Assembly (NCBI GenBank): GCA_036362985.1
Contig: JAYGXS010000004.1
Location: 21,335,976 to 21,399,975 of the forward strand
Length of the DNA stretch: 64,000 nucleotides
Direction: 5' to 3'
Source: Ligula intestinalis
Taxonomy: Eukaryota; Platyhelminthes; Cestoda; Diphyllobothriidea; Diphyllobothriidae
Shown here: in pieces, positions 13,601 to 28,600 of the stretch
Numbering within the stretch: the first letter of the stretch is position 1
Layout: each line of letters starts with the position of its first letter
The notes under the pieces: model-generated
The model's database searches: none
The model's input: only the letters and a program-made list of their open reading frames with translations
What the model was told of the DNA's origin: nothing
Program-made: the position numbers and the translations under genes

Positions 13601-16600
13601 TGAAATATTTTCAACGGGAGAATTCAGTTAGTTGTCCGTAAGGGCGCTTTACAGTCCTTACCGGGTTCTACAACTGCTAAAAATACCAGACGCCGGACAA
13701 CCAGTACATTAAAACCTTCAATAAGTACCCGTCAGAAAGAACTCGCACCGAACGGCCCACCTTAAAAGACTACAAGTTTCAGGGGAATGGGCCCGGAGGC
13801 ATTGCACTGTGCAAGAGTTAGTATTAACTTCGAACGCCGCATCAGAATGGGTCACTATAAGAAGTAACCTTCCTTCCGGCAATCTGCTTTTACTCCTTGA
13901 CATAAACGGTCGCAATCCAATGACATTTCAAGTTTTCAAAATGGTCCAACACTTTCACGAATTGCAAGCCCAAAAGCTTATCTGATATCCCGGGTCGCTT
14001 CTTACGACCACCTTGAACGGATCAAAAACTATTCTTATCTAAGGCGTACTGAAAAAGTTTCCTGTGCATATCAAACGTGAGTCACAACGTTCGGTGACTG
14101 ACAAACGTTATAGTTACCAGGAATAGTGGGGAGGACGATTGAAATGTACTTCACAATAATAACGAAGATCAAAGTGGAAGATGTAAAAGGGAAGCAGGTA
14201 GACACAAAGGGAACAGAGTTCTCGCTGCGAACCAAAGGGATCAAGCTTACTCAATCAAGTCAAGGATTTTGGAAACATCCTTCCGAGTGGTTGCATCCAA
14301 CTCTGAATTGCCAGTAAAGAAAGAATGTTGCCGAAGGAGGGGTGCCACCTTTGCTATGGCTCTTAACTCAACGACGTAGGCCAGATGAAGGTTTCGCAGA
14401 CGTGAGAGCGACTGCGGTTCATTGGCCGGGTGGAAACGGCGGAAAAACTCCTCCACATTTGGGCCCCAAACCGGAGCAGCGGCCATCATAAAGGCGGATG
14501 CACTCCCGAAATCTGCGAAACAATCACAGACGGAAGAGAACGGGGGGGGGGTGGAGGAAAGACAAATGTAAGAAGTCAAATGCTATAAAATTGCGCAGAG
14601 GGTGATCGGAGCATTGGACTACATACAGACAACTCTTTCGTAGCAAACGGTTTCTGACTGTAGGAAGTAAAAATTTCAAAAAATATACATTAGTAAAATG
14701 ATCAATCTTGATTCGTTTAATAATTAGATCGTTGGGCTTCCGGTCAAAGGATTACTGATTCGAGCCTCAGGTTGTGCACCACTTGGGGTTGGGTATTGCT
14801 ACAACCTTGGTTGATTTCACCTGGGCCGCCACTGCTAGAACCTTGTGTGTTCCAATGCCAACACTGGTCATGTCCCCCAGTTACGTGTTAGGAAGAGAAG
14901 GCAGAACAGGATAGCAGATTGTACTTTACTGTCAGTTCTACTAGTACATCAGCTCTATTTCCTGTGTGTCCATCAGCTTGTCTTCTGTATCCGTCAGCAG
15001 CTTGTGTTCTGTAGTCGTCTGGGCCAACAGCGTTCCGTGTCTCTAGCAGCCGTGTCCCGGGTCGCTAGCAGCATAATCTCGGGTCTTCGGCAGCACCTCC
15101 AGCAACAGAGTGCCGCCTTCAGTGGTGGCAGCATATTAAAGGGCCAGCAGTCATTGTTTTCTATTGGCTCTCCGTGAGTGTCCTCAGTGACCGGTCGCGC
15201 TCTCGGTGACGCACGCACGTGTATGCGTCTTTTCGCGGCCCTTCACATGTGTGACCTCAGATCCTGGTCAGCGGCAGTCTCGCGTGTTTCCTTCTGTGTT
15301 ATCCTGCCTCGAGGACGGCGCAGATGTTGGGCCCTCCTAACAGGTATGACTGGATGGGAGCGGCTAAAAAGCCAGAAAGGGCCATTCCGGTCTCCCCCGT
15401 TCTTTGACGGGAACATCATTCTGTCTAGGTTATAAGCCGCTGTGCGGCTGTTGGCGGGGCTCGAGAATGTGCCCCGAGGCAGAACAGAACGAGTGAGTTG
15501 CGTCCACCTACAATTGTTAACCTTATCGATCGAAACCGATATAACAATGTGGCGCGGTGAATTAGAGCGTTGGGCTTCTCACCAACAAGTCGCGGATTCA
15601 ATCTTCGGGTGGTGCGTCATCTGGAGTTATCTACGGCTGACCGATGATGGTTAATAAACCAGAAATGCTCATTCTAGTCTTGCTTGTCCTTATCGGCATA
15701 AGTTACACGAACCAAAAGAGGGTTAAGAGTAAAAAAAGTGAATACGCCGACTAAAAGGAATGGGCGTGAACCTACCTGAGAGGAGATAGTTGGCGCACAG
15801 TTGCACGGTGGTGCTTGTGTGAAGTCCTGACATTAGGCGATAGAAGAGGCGCTTTTCTTTGCATGTTCGCGTGTCAACTACAAGGGAGAATATATTATTT
15901 GAAACTCAACTTTTAATTTTAGTTTAGTCAGTTTTCTTATGAAGTTTTTAGTCTAATTTTAGTTTTAGCATGGCTTAGTTTTTAGTTTTGTTGGATACCG
16001 CCAAAATTAGATAAAAACAGTACGCGCCAGAATTGGTGCAACATACCGAGATATACGAAAGATTAATACTCCTTCGTTAATCAGCATTAAGTAAGGTTGT
16101 TATATTGATTATTCTGAAGTTATTTCAGTCATGATAGGATGCGGGCTTTTAACGAGCTTCGTTCTGACCGCTTACGAAACGTATGTGCTGTAAAAAGTAA
16201 CCACTTAAATAGTATGCATTTTGATCATTGATTTTGATTGCCTTTATAAATTCAAATGTATTTTATGAAAAACGAGCACGAAAAATTATTTCTTGTACTC
16301 GTTTGGTAGCAAATTACGTCTTCTTTAAATTTTATACCTAAAGAAAGGGTATTTATCGGTTTTATAAAAAATATCTAATGATGAGCTTTTTTACGATTGT
16401 GAGGTGTTCATTCAAAATGTATCGCATCCGGCAATTTATTAATACTGCCTACACTGCAAAAATCATTTTCCACATAAATTGCAACATTTTATGAGAACTA
16501 TAAGACTTCTTCCTCAAACTGTAGGCTAAAACGTACTTTTCCTTAAACAGGATGTACACAGTACGCAGGTTGTAAACCTGGAATTCGAGTGTAGCAGTCA

Positions 16601-19600
16601 GTACGTTTTAAAATTATTCGGGAATTTAGAAACTCTTTTTTAAACCAAAAGATACACTTTTTTCAAGTAAAATTTTTAAAGAAGGCGTAATCTGCTACCA
16701 AATGAGTACAAGAAATAATTTTTCATGCATGTTTTCCATAGAATACATTTCAATTTAAGAACAAAAGTACACTTAAACTAAAATTAAACTAATAATCTAA
16801 ACTGAACTTATACCACCGGTTCTGTAAAAAAGGACTCTGGAGCTAGGGAGATCTGAGGTGGTAAATCAACTTTATTGTTACCACTCAACAGTTTGAAGAA
16901 CAAATGATGCGTTCCCGTGGGCTATTTAAAGCAAACTTGTGAGGGCTCATTATAATAACCCGTGTGTGAGGTCCTCGTTGCTGTAGTGATGGACACTCTT
17001 GAGGAGAGTTAAGCGTCTGTTTAGAATGCATTTGTATTAGCTTCTGAACTCGAATGCAGAAAAAAAAGAGGCCAGTCCGTACGATATTTGGAGTTTTTGG
17101 GTCTGCGAACTAACGTATCACCTCCTGTTCGTCTTAAGGAAGACCTGAAACTCGCACCACCGTCATCATCCTCGTCTCCGTTTTGAAATTAAAGGTAATT
17201 TAAAAAGTTATGTGAAGAGTTGACGCTATGCGACGGTTTTAAAGTGTGCAAAAAACCCTACCAGGAATAAAATTTTGGAGAAATTAAGAGAAAAGACCGA
17301 GATAAGCAAGGATTCTAATATTTAGTTCAGTGAAGACGCAAAAGGGAGCACGTGTTGACAACAGTTATGGTACCATTCAGTCCCCGTTGATGCGACCGAC
17401 ATATCAGCGGAAAATATATACAGGGTTGTGAGCCTAGTGGGCTATACAAGACAAACGACAAGGGAACACAGCGGTCGATGATTACAAAACTGCACGCGTA
17501 ATGTTTCCTGCCGGTAAGCACTCCTCAGGGGGCGTATCCGAATAACCCAAGATGAATGAAATTGTTGACTACATCCAGACGAGCGATAACTTCTAAATCG
17601 ATTGTGAAAAAATCTTTTGATTATTTTGGGTGCTAGAACCGGCGGAATCAGCCTGTAACCAAGTCTAAGCCCTCAGAGGTATAATAAAGACATTACTACA
17701 CAAGCACAACCTACCAAAGCTATAGGAAGATTTTAAGTTGAAGACGCGTAAGGTAGTACAGATATAACTTTGAAGAAGCAGGTTAAAACAAGAACGGCTG
17801 AGTAGGCCTATTCAAACCCGTGTCGGTATTTACTGCCAGCAAAGCTCCTTGGTGCCACATCCAAAGTTCAAAAGAAAACGCACAAAAATCCTGTAACTGA
17901 AGGACACTTACACTTTCCCTACCCCTCGCTCTTGAATGTTTAGCGTGCAAATACACTACCCCTGCCAACTGCGTCTGTTAAGAAGTTCAAAAGATGTCCG
18001 CATTTATTAAAAGCCCTTGGTCCAAAACCGTTTCTCAAGAGGAAATTTCACGGCCAGTTGCTAAACACAGAGATATACGGACGAAATACACGAGTGACGC
18101 GCAAGGACGCTGATTGGGCGCCACGAACTAAGGAGCCTACGCCCATTTTCAGTCGGCTTTCTCACATGTCAACTAACACGGTTTCTATAGAGAACCGAAG
18201 TCTACATCAATTACGGTAGGACGGACATGTTTCTTATCTTCAATAAATACATCTCAAACACTCACCTGGTGACATTTTTTGGGTGTAGAAGGAGCGCGGA
18301 GGTGCAGTGCTGAATAAAATAACAGGCGGTTATTAGTAAAAACATCAGAAGCAAGTCTCAAATTACAAAGGATACAGTTGTTGAATGTTTGAATATTTGT
18401 TTCTTCGGAACTAAAAATTTCAGGTCTAAGAATCTTAATTCAGTATAAGTTTACGATTGCATGGGGACAAAACTGTAAAACACCGGAAGAATATGCTTCG
18501 ATATACAGCCATAATGGTGAAATTAATGGACATCCTCCGTAAAACAAATTGAGACGGGTGGAATTTTTCAAACGAAACTGTCAAAAGTTTAGCAGCTGAC
18601 ATTCCGAATGGAAAGCACAGCGATACATAGACAGTGGCGGCGTCCGCCTTCTTGGTTGAGCTACCTTTTATAGGCCCACAGACGAAATTCACCGGCAGAC
18701 TATATTGGAGCCGCAATTGTATGGTCATTGAAAGTGACTCATAAGAGAACGTTGAAACATTTCAAGGTAATATCTGGCGTAGGTGACCAATTTCATCAGT
18801 AAATTGGTTTGTGCTAAATAAGCCGTACGGAGTGTGTGACCGCTATTTGTAGTAATCGCTTCCTCTCGAGTCTCACCGTGCGCGCACGTACAAAGTAGTG
18901 CACCAATGGGGAACTCGTAAGCCTCACCCTAAAAACCCACTACTCACTTTGTTAAGGTAGCGAGGTATATTTGAAGCAATCCACACCCAATTAACAGTTT
19001 TCCCAACCAACTATGCCGGTCATAATCCCGGCAAACAATAACAAAAACGGAAAGTTATCCCCTGATCTCCAACACGCAAATATTTTATGAAGAGGGTCTC
19101 AAAAGTGTGAATTTTTTTTCTAGTTTTCGTATAGGAAGTCACTTTACCTTGAAGTTGACTAACTGAAATTATACAGTCTTGGGGTTCCAAAGGATTCGTA
19201 AATTCCGATTTTTTCAAAAGAACACCAGCGTTTTGCGAATTATTCGCTTAGCCCCCCCTCCCTTCTTCCGGAAAATGTTCTTTACCGTCGACAATATGCA
19301 TTTGAGTAATTTCATAGGGTAAAGATTCAAAAAAATTTGAGCATAAATCTAGGGGACCTCATATTCACGTAATTGTCTATGTTGATAACCCCGTTTGAAG
19401 AAACTGTTATGTCTAATAATTGAACTCATTCTTGAAATGCTTATTACACGGCTTAATTTAACTGGAGGTCATCCCTTTTTCGTTGGGAATTTTGGTCGAT
19501 TAATTACAGTTAGTTTCAGATTGGTTAGTAGGTTTCATTTATTGAAGCAAATTACCGTACCTGGTTGACACTCCCGAAAAAAATCTTTCTTTACACCTCG

Positions 19601-22600
19601 TCATAGTGAGAAATTTTGGAACTAAATACAGAAGGAACGGTGTGTGGAAAGAAAGCTTCGAAAACACGTGAAAATTGTACTAAACGCACTGTAAGGGGAA
19701 GGTCGCAGTTTCTAAACAGGAAATAGACTTCAAATGAAACATTTGTTGGTGAGGATCTAACATGCAAGACCAGTGAGTTTATTACGATAAGACAGCTTTT
19801 TATTTGACGTGGATTAACATTTTATGCTCCAGTTCGCATCTGTTTAGTTTGTAAGGTTTTGGATGGGGTGTAAATTTAGGATTTAGTTTTAAGGCTATGA
19901 ATTTGTTTAGAAGTTTATGACTAGGTGACCGGTTACGGATCAAGATTAGGACCTAGAATTATAGAATAATATTATGACTAGGTTAGTTTTTCTAGCCAGG
20001 GGTAGTGCATAGAGTTACGGTTAGGACTTAGTAGCAACGCTTTGGTTTAGGGTTTTTGCAAGTAGTTTCTACATTCAGCTTTCTTTTGCCTATAAATCCT
20101 TAACGTCTATCTACGAAATTCTTGTTCTGAGCCCGTTTACAGTCGACTTAGACACCCCTTTTGATTTGTGGACTCTTTTTATAAGACCTTTTAGGGTACT
20201 TAAACAAAGTTAAAGGTTAAGTTGCTGTTTTTTTCATCGTTATTTCGTGGGCTCCTTGGTCTGCCATAGCCTACTGCACCCACCCATAAAATGCATTCTT
20301 ACCATCAGTCGTGTAGTATTGGAGACACTCATTTAGGCTTGCTTATTAGACTTCCATATAAGGTCCTTGTCCACGTTTTTTGATAAACAATAAAGGCAAC
20401 GGCAGGCTATATAAGCTCCTGGACCGCCAGCAACCCCAGGATTGTATAAAACGGGAATTGTGACAATGGGGAGTTTAAGGTTGGAACCTCGCCGCGGACA
20501 AGCAGCGACATTCGTGCAAGAAAACATAAAAACGGCTGAAAGAGAACGTTCGCGTTTCAGGTATTTGCATCGGTAAATAAGAAAGAGGGCCGAACGCCGG
20601 ACCGATTTTTTTGTTTTTCTGAGCTTTTGGACTCCTACAAGAGTCTATCGTCAAGAGTAGAAAACAGCAACAAATGGGGGGCGGGGCTAGTTAAGGCGCG
20701 TGTACAAAACAAAAGCTTGAACGCGTAGAAAATCAATAATTGTCTGGTATGGGGCTCCGATCGGCCACTGCGGACGATGTCAGTCTGCGGCAGTAGGCGA
20801 GATCGGCGTGTTCGGTGGGAATATTTACAGAAATTAAATCGATAACAAAAACAAACAACGTTTAGAGAGGAAGGGTCAACTAGACGTCGCGGACGCCTTA
20901 ACTAACCCCCCCCCCCCATTTGTTGCTGCTTTCTGTCTCTGACGATGGACTTTCGTAGGAGCCCGAAAGCTCAGAATAACAAACACATCGTACCGGTGTT
21001 CGACCCTCTTTCTTTTTTATCGATGAAAACGGGTAAAGTTTCATCCTATATGTAGCAACAGAAGAATAACGGAAAAGCAACCCTCAGTAAATAAAAGGAG
21101 GGTTCAAGGCTCGGGTGAGAGGCCACTTGGGTCTGGCTATGACTGACTGACGACGACTAATAAGCCAGAGATGGCCACTCTAGTCTCCCTTGACTTTGCC
21201 GGTTATATTATCTGCCTAAATAAAAGACAGTTGAATGAAAAAAGCCACAAAAAAAGCAAATTCGTGCATGTTGTTAGATGAATAACACACAGAAGGTAAC
21301 TTCCCACAGCCCAAAACCAAACCAGACTATGTAGTTTACACCTAGGGAGGATTACATAGCCTCTTATTACCAGTACCAGTTTAAAAATCACGCCATTAGG
21401 AAAAAACGATTTTAGGGAAGGAACTGATTATTAAATCATTCTTTAAAATTACTTGCGTTCCAAAATGATCGAAACTAGATGGAAAAATTGCGCGATACTT
21501 TAGCACCAATGCCCTTCGCAACGAAGTCGACAAATGCGTGAGGGGGGAGGAAGCTCTGAAGCGAAAGTCAGCCTATCATGGTGTATTGATAATAAACTGG
21601 AAAGTACCTGCTCTATTAAGATGATAATGACGTTTACTGATCTGTACAAACTGTGGGACGAAAGTCCGCATTTCTGTTTTGCCCTGAAGCCCTGATATTA
21701 CAGCCTATCCAGGCTCATAAAGGAATTTTCCGGCAGGTACCCAAACAGCCAATTTGATGGGTTTCCCATGTGTAGAACTAACTGTCTACAACTGTAGACG
21801 AGGACTGAGCGTGACGGATCGACAGCTACCTGTTAAGGCTTAAGAAAATCCCGCGAGCGGTATCAGTTCGGGTGAAGAGAGCATTTTTATCCTGCTGATT
21901 TAGTAGCAATTCGTCCTCTAGGTATTCGAGACGGCCCACTTAATCAAACTACTCAGAAGTGCAGCACTAAGAACGCATTAGGCTATGCAACTTTCGTGGA
22001 TAAAACTACTGATCTAACGATCACGTTGATCTGGGGCGATTAATTTTGCAAGCCAACAAGGCGATACCGACAGCGTAGTAAAATTCGGTCAGCCGCCGTT
22101 GTAGTGCACATTGGACACCGTAAACGGGGCACATAATGCGCCAAAGAATCAAGTCAGCAATAGAACTTAACCATAATGATGACATCAGCCAGCTTCACTA
22201 TCCACCAGGGAGACCTGCTATAATGTCAACAAAACAGACGACCATCGACTCCTGATAGTCATCGCGGAATTCAAAGGTGCGCCGCAGTGTAAACATTTGG
22301 TTTAAGCATCGAGTCAAGCCCGGAATCCGGCCTGGGCGCCTCACATCCTCGCGCGAAAACTACCTGGTAACGAAAATTGTAAGCGCCGTGTGACTTATGC
22401 TGTAGCCGTTTTCGCCCGTTGCCCTATTATCTTCCCTTGGAGATAGACACAAAGACGGTCGGATGCCAGTTATCATAATATTATTCATTTCAACTTCGTT
22501 AAATTCCCTTATAGAGGCAGGGCATCTAAATGTTGAGGGAAGACTTATAGGTGTCAGGGGGAATGCCATATTTTCTGGACATCGTACTGTCTGAGGACTT

Positions 22601-25600
22601 CGATTTCATCTCAAGAATTCTGCGAAATACACAGATGAAGGAGGGGGAAAATGGGCGCAGAAGTGGATCAAACGTGCAATGAGTCGTTTGTTGAAAATGC
22701 TCGACCTTGGCCGAATCATCAGCAATACAGCCGCCATTCCCATCGCCAACAACCACTCAGTAACCATACACTAACCTGATGAACAATCTTGTGGAATTTT
22801 TGAGCATAATCAAGGTTTGAGGTTTGCTTTATGGAAGTCACCGCTTCGGTCAAACAGCTTATGCAGCCATCTTTAATAAATGATGCCATCTTTGGTGGAA
22901 GGAATAGTCCTGCAGAACCTCACTCGGGCTATTTTGGCAAATGAATACAAGTTTCTGTGCCGAACCAGCTGCTGCGGTGCTGGTGAGTGGATTCCGGAAG
23001 AATCCGAGTTACCTCACAGACTGCAGACCTAAACTATGATCATTTGCTACTACCGCGTATTAGCCGATCTGCAAAGCAAGACAATAATTCAGTGTCCAGA
23101 TCTCCGACTAGGTTAAGCTTCGGCCTGTAGAAAAAGAACGAAATTAAACTTTCAGATCTTCGCCTATGTTAAGCTATCCTGATCTTTCTAAATTAGGGCA
23201 TTAAACATTAAATATTTTGGACGCGGATGACAGATACATTTTTGGGCGTACGTAGGCAAGAACACCGGTCGCACAGTAGGCACTGTCGGTTTTAGCAGAA
23301 CACATCCTACTGCTACCATTCACTCACCTATGGCACTCTGGACTAAAATGCAATCAACTTGGCTGTCCGTACGCTCATCGGTTAAATATCAGGCCATCCA
23401 ATATTCGCACTGTTGACGAAAGTTCGTGTTGGTGATTACGAGTCGGCTATGGTCAGCAAGGCAGAGCAGCCCTTCGCCAATGTCTCACCGAGAACCGAAT
23501 CCGAAGCGGTCAGTAAGGTGGATGACTGAGGAATTTTCAAAACCATCCCGAATATTATGGTTTCAACCTCTCAGTAGTAAAGCTTAGTTTATTAGATACC
23601 ACAACCGACGAACCGAAAATCAGGCGTTTGAGGTGCCACTGTCTGATTGAAGAAGGTTACTGTGAAACATTCTGCAACCTAGGGTATTGTACCACCTAAA
23701 TAGCATAACTAACATCTGAAGTAACCTACTCGAAACAATTTTCCCGGTAGATCGCGCTCCAGATACGATAGGCTGAGGGTCCTTTATAGCCAGTATATTT
23801 CTCCTGGTTCCTGAGGAGGTCGACGTAGATCAGCTTGTCGGTAGCCTCGTCTATTGGAGAAAGGGAGAGAGAGAAATGATTAAAAGCACCAATCGAGATG
23901 CAGGCAAGGAGTTGTGCTTGAGGTCAGATCGAGGTCTATGTCACTGTGCTTCTTCTTAGCGCTCAGCTGTCGAGAATTGAGCATACAAAATTTGGCTAAT
24001 GACGCTCTTGCGGAGAATAGAGTGGCAAAAAACGCAGGAACTTAACCGATGTTGTCTTCTGAAGAAAGAGACATTCATATCTGCCGTTCTCTTAGGAAAA
24101 TCTGAGATGTTCTGGTATGAAGCCCAGCATTATTGAGTATGGGGAGGGGGCTACATGGCTAAGTTAACAATTCTTAAAATTGTTGGTTGGTTGGTTGACG
24201 CATGCCAAATCCCTTTTTCTGAAAAAAAAACTAAATTAACTGCTACCCACAGAAGTAATAATCGGGAAAACAATGTCCCTCCCTTTCCCCCTCTCCCGAA
24301 TCGCCACTTAATTAGCCACTTCTTACTACCCTCAACTCCCTCCCCTATTCCCTGGACTAATTTGCCTGCAACGTTGAACTTAATTTACCTACAATTTTAC
24401 CTTTTACAATTTATCCCCTCCCATATAAATGCAACGGCCTGATGATAATTTATTCAAAGAAAACGACGTCTACCTACCGATACATAGTCTGTGTGAACGC
24501 CCTATAGGCAGCGAAGTAAACTAATGCCTAATGTGGGCCATACGCTTGCTGAACGCCACAACCAGTACCATACACTCTTAATGCATATGCAGATACAGTT
24601 TGGCTTTCGACTAGGCACATTTCTTAACTTCTGCAAAATTTCAATTTGAAGAAATAACTACTGGTGAGCCATTTTTTCAGCTATTCAGATGAGCCCATAA
24701 GTAGGATAAACAATAGGTAATTGGATACTATTTAATCGCACACAAGGTCTTTTTGAAACTATTGAATGCTTGAGACGTTCACTTTATCATCCGTGTCCCC
24801 GTACAAACTCATGAAACACTTAAATTCTACAATAAAGTCTGGACTAGAAAGGATTAAGTACCTAAGGCTGCAAAATTTATTCGCAACGCAACACCAAACA
24901 ATGGCGTTTTACACGCGCACATCAAGATGCTCACTTCCGGCTGAGGGTATTTGCAACTTCCTTCGGGAAAAAAACTAGGTCGAAAGATGATAGCTTAGTT
25001 AGTGCGCATTCTTTCCCCAGTTGACGTCCGAGCAATGTAATTCCTCGTGGGAAAGTGAGTTTATCCTATAATTACGAGGTGACCTGTCTTTGATTAAAAT
25101 TGCGAAAAAACTGCACAGATCGACTGGGCTTTGAATGGAAAAAGGGGGACGACGTTTAGTGCGAACAGCGATTTATCAAAACAAATTACTTGAAATAGTG
25201 TCAGGTAAAAATAGTGGTCAAGTCAGTTACCAGCCTCATAAAATGCTAACGGAAGTACTGAAATGTGCTTTCGAGTAGGAAGTGCTACCAAAATGGGATG
25301 TTAATATTAGCTATCTGGCAACATAATTTCAACATATTTCGGATATGCCACGATGCCGGTTCTTGAGTGCTTTCTGCTTTCGGCCGCTTCAAACTTCGCA
25401 CTTAATTATAAATGGCTATGCAAGCAGCATACATCTGTTCTATGAAATTCGGCGTCGCTATAAGCCCAAAGATGTTTTATAAAAAGTGTATACCAACCTA
25501 TTCTTGCTCACATTAATTTGATGATAGATTACGTCCTTTAAAAAGTTAACACTCAAAGAAAGGAGATAATTGGGTCTTTAAAGTTGCCTGGTTCCTAAAT

Positions 25601-28600
25601 AGTTACAATCAGCATCTACCGTTGCATTTACGTCTGTCACATCTAATAAGTTATTGCAAGCAAGAGTATTATTTTGTACTCCTCAATATTTTCTTCCTGA
25701 TTCAAATCTTTTGACACCTCCCTTAATCGGAAAGGGTTATACCTAGCCTTAACTAAGTTCCGATTTTGTAAAAAGTAATCGATTTTTCAGCTAGTAACTG
25801 GCTATTTGTATATCTAAACAGCTTGCAAATTACCCTAGCTCTTACTGTGTAAGTCAGCGTGTCAAAGACTGGTTAAATCGTATTTGGCACGTCTTCCGAT
25901 ATGTAACGACCATGAAATCCAGAAACTGAGAGGCGACTAGTTACTATGACAGTAGCATCGTTCCTTCTCCTCTTTCGCTCGTGCTCTCTTTTGAAAACTG
26001 TGATTTCGTTAATGCGGTTCATGCAACACGGTAATTTCTTCAGTAGTTTCAGAATTCACATACCCTACTTTACATACACATACAGTATGTTACCTAACGC
26101 TTGAAACTTGATGGAGGACATTTAAAATATAAGTTTCCGGCAGATAAAACAGACATTCTACGTATTTGCCGAAAAAATCCTAGAAAATGACATTTTTGAA
26201 TGCAGAAGATAGTTCTAGGTAATTTTAAGGGTCAACATTTTTAAACATGTGGGCGAAAAGGTTTGCTACTTTACAGTAGGGTAATTTTCTGTGTAAATAA
26301 CTGTCCTAGACTAAGCTTGCACATTTTTGCGAGTTTTTCTTGCAGAAGAGATTAATTTAACCTCGAGGATTACCAAGCAAAGCTCACCAAACAGGTAAAT
26401 TGATTATTGCTTGAATGTCAATCAGGCAAAATAGGATCTAAACAAACAACTTTTTATAAGGAACCAGACATTTTATTGATCTACAAAAGTCTGATTTGCG
26501 AATACGTGTGGCTATATGTTTGTAAACGCAATAAAAGTGCCAAACGCGCAATCACTGGTTTAAAGGTACGGATGCTTTCCGGCAATTTGCGCATAGTGCA
26601 TGAGCAACATTAATGAAACGGCCATGGTAAATATTGGACTTATTATGAGATATGTTTCGTATGACTTAGTTTCTGCTAATACATAATTTGGAAACGGAGC
26701 GGACGAAAGAGCAGCAGGTTAAGCAATATTTTACTAGTTATATAGCCCCGCTGTTGTGCATTAGCAATCGTCGAATGGAGGTTAAATGGAAGCAAAGGTA
26801 AGGAATATGACTTCACTGTTAATAAAATGACTTTTTGCGTTTGCAGCAGAAAATTATCTCTATTTTATGGGAAAAGTGCGAGCACTGACCGAACTTTTTA
26901 GACTTTTCTTTGACTAAACTTCGAAAACATGTTAATTATGTGGATATTTTTCCACAAAATACCTTTTTACAGTGGTATCTTGTTAGTGAACGTCTTTCAA
27001 GCGATTCGCAACATGCTTATCGTCTACTTTCGATGTGGACGTTCGGTTTTTCTGAAGATGAGGTTCCGTGTTTGGGTGAAACTACAAGCACGACTCAAAC
27101 GGCCATCTACATAAGAGAGATGCTCAAGAACTCACTATTTTGGTCAAGGTTTTCAAAAAATTGCATATTTTTAAGATTCTAATATACATATAGGAGGCAA
27201 CCTCTCCTTTTTGGGGCATTCAATTGGGAACACTGCAAAACACAAAAACATCTACCGACATTTTAAGGACACTGATACTTAACGGACTCTACTGCCCTCC
27301 AAAAGTACACGCCGGTTTCCCGGAAGAAATGTCCTTGTGACAAACAGATGATGATAGGCTTACGATTGTTTCCGCTAATTCTGTTCATATTTATTAGCCA
27401 TTGACTGGGAATTCGGCATGCGACCTTATAAAAAGCTTTATTCATGTGAAGTATAAATAGATGAACTCAAGCAAAATCCTTAAACTTAGTAAACCGCATT
27501 TCAAAGAACGTGAAGAAGGGAAAAAATTTAAAAAAACTGCAATGAAACCTTTTTTAAATCAATACCCAAACTGTGAGCCGTTGGCTGACAACCCTAGTTC
27601 CCTTTGCAAACAGCACCAAAGGACAACTTTTAAATGCTGTTCTATTTGCGGTGTTTTATTTACCTAATTTATTGCATGAACGGACTCAACGTACTTCCAT
27701 AACTCAAACTTATTCGTTTGCAAGGATTTTGAACGTTTTCGGAATTACCACTTTTCCAAAAAAATGTTATTCCTAAACAGCTTAATATTGATTGTACAAT
27801 TTCTTTCGTCTTTTTATTTCACAAAAAGTCATTGTGAATTCGATATTTCGGCCCGCTCAGTTTTGCCGGTTTGCGATTGAGTAGAGATGTGTCTTAAATT
27901 TTGATACATTTCGCGAGTCGGCAAAGTTACTGTGGAACCGTTCCAACAGAAATGCCGAAAAGAACAATTTCCTTAGAAATCACACTGTACAATCTGAACA
28001 ATCAGTCAACAGAGAAAAATGGATGCAACTAAGCGCAAATTTCAAGAGAATAGTAGAATAAAAAAGATGCAGTAAAGTAGGCAAAATTGGACTAACCGAC
28101 TTACCCAAGGGTTCACAAAACGGTGCGTCATCCGTGCGGTCGAAATCAGCCCAGGTGTCAATGGCATCTTTGCGCTCCGAGCTAAAAGTTTGAGAGAATT
28201 AGACAGTTTTGCAAGGAAGGAAACGTGCAGGTACTGGCCCTGTGCAAATACGATATAAATTAGGACAAGTGGGGCCGACATGAGCGACTTGGTAGCAGAA
28301 AAAGGGCCGAGAAAAACCCAGTGTTTCGGCCGTGTAGGGTTGGGGATAGACAGATAGAGCCCCCCACTCCCAAATTTCAGGTGGCCTGTGTTAAATTCCA
28401 GGGAGGGTAGGACTGGGAGCGTTTGTATAAGGGTTAAGGTTGGGACACATGAATGGATACTTCCGATAGAAGCTAAAAGGCGAGTTCCAGGAAGCATTCT
28501 AGACGAAGATGCGATCACGAGATGAAGAAGTTTAGTGGTCTGATGTTTCGAGTGCTCACTCGAGCCCATCGTTGGAGATGGTCGTGTAGAAGAGACACAA

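Noticed and set aside
26910..27182. 90-codon plus-strand frame in ERO1 intron 5
   Set aside because: The composition looked coding at first, but I found no domain, and the frame starts and stops without splice signals.
28042..28569. 175-codon minus-strand frame covering ERO1 exon 5
   Set aside because: It is the wrong frame: the 77-nt exon in the neighbouring frame has ERO1 sequence and fitting splice sites.
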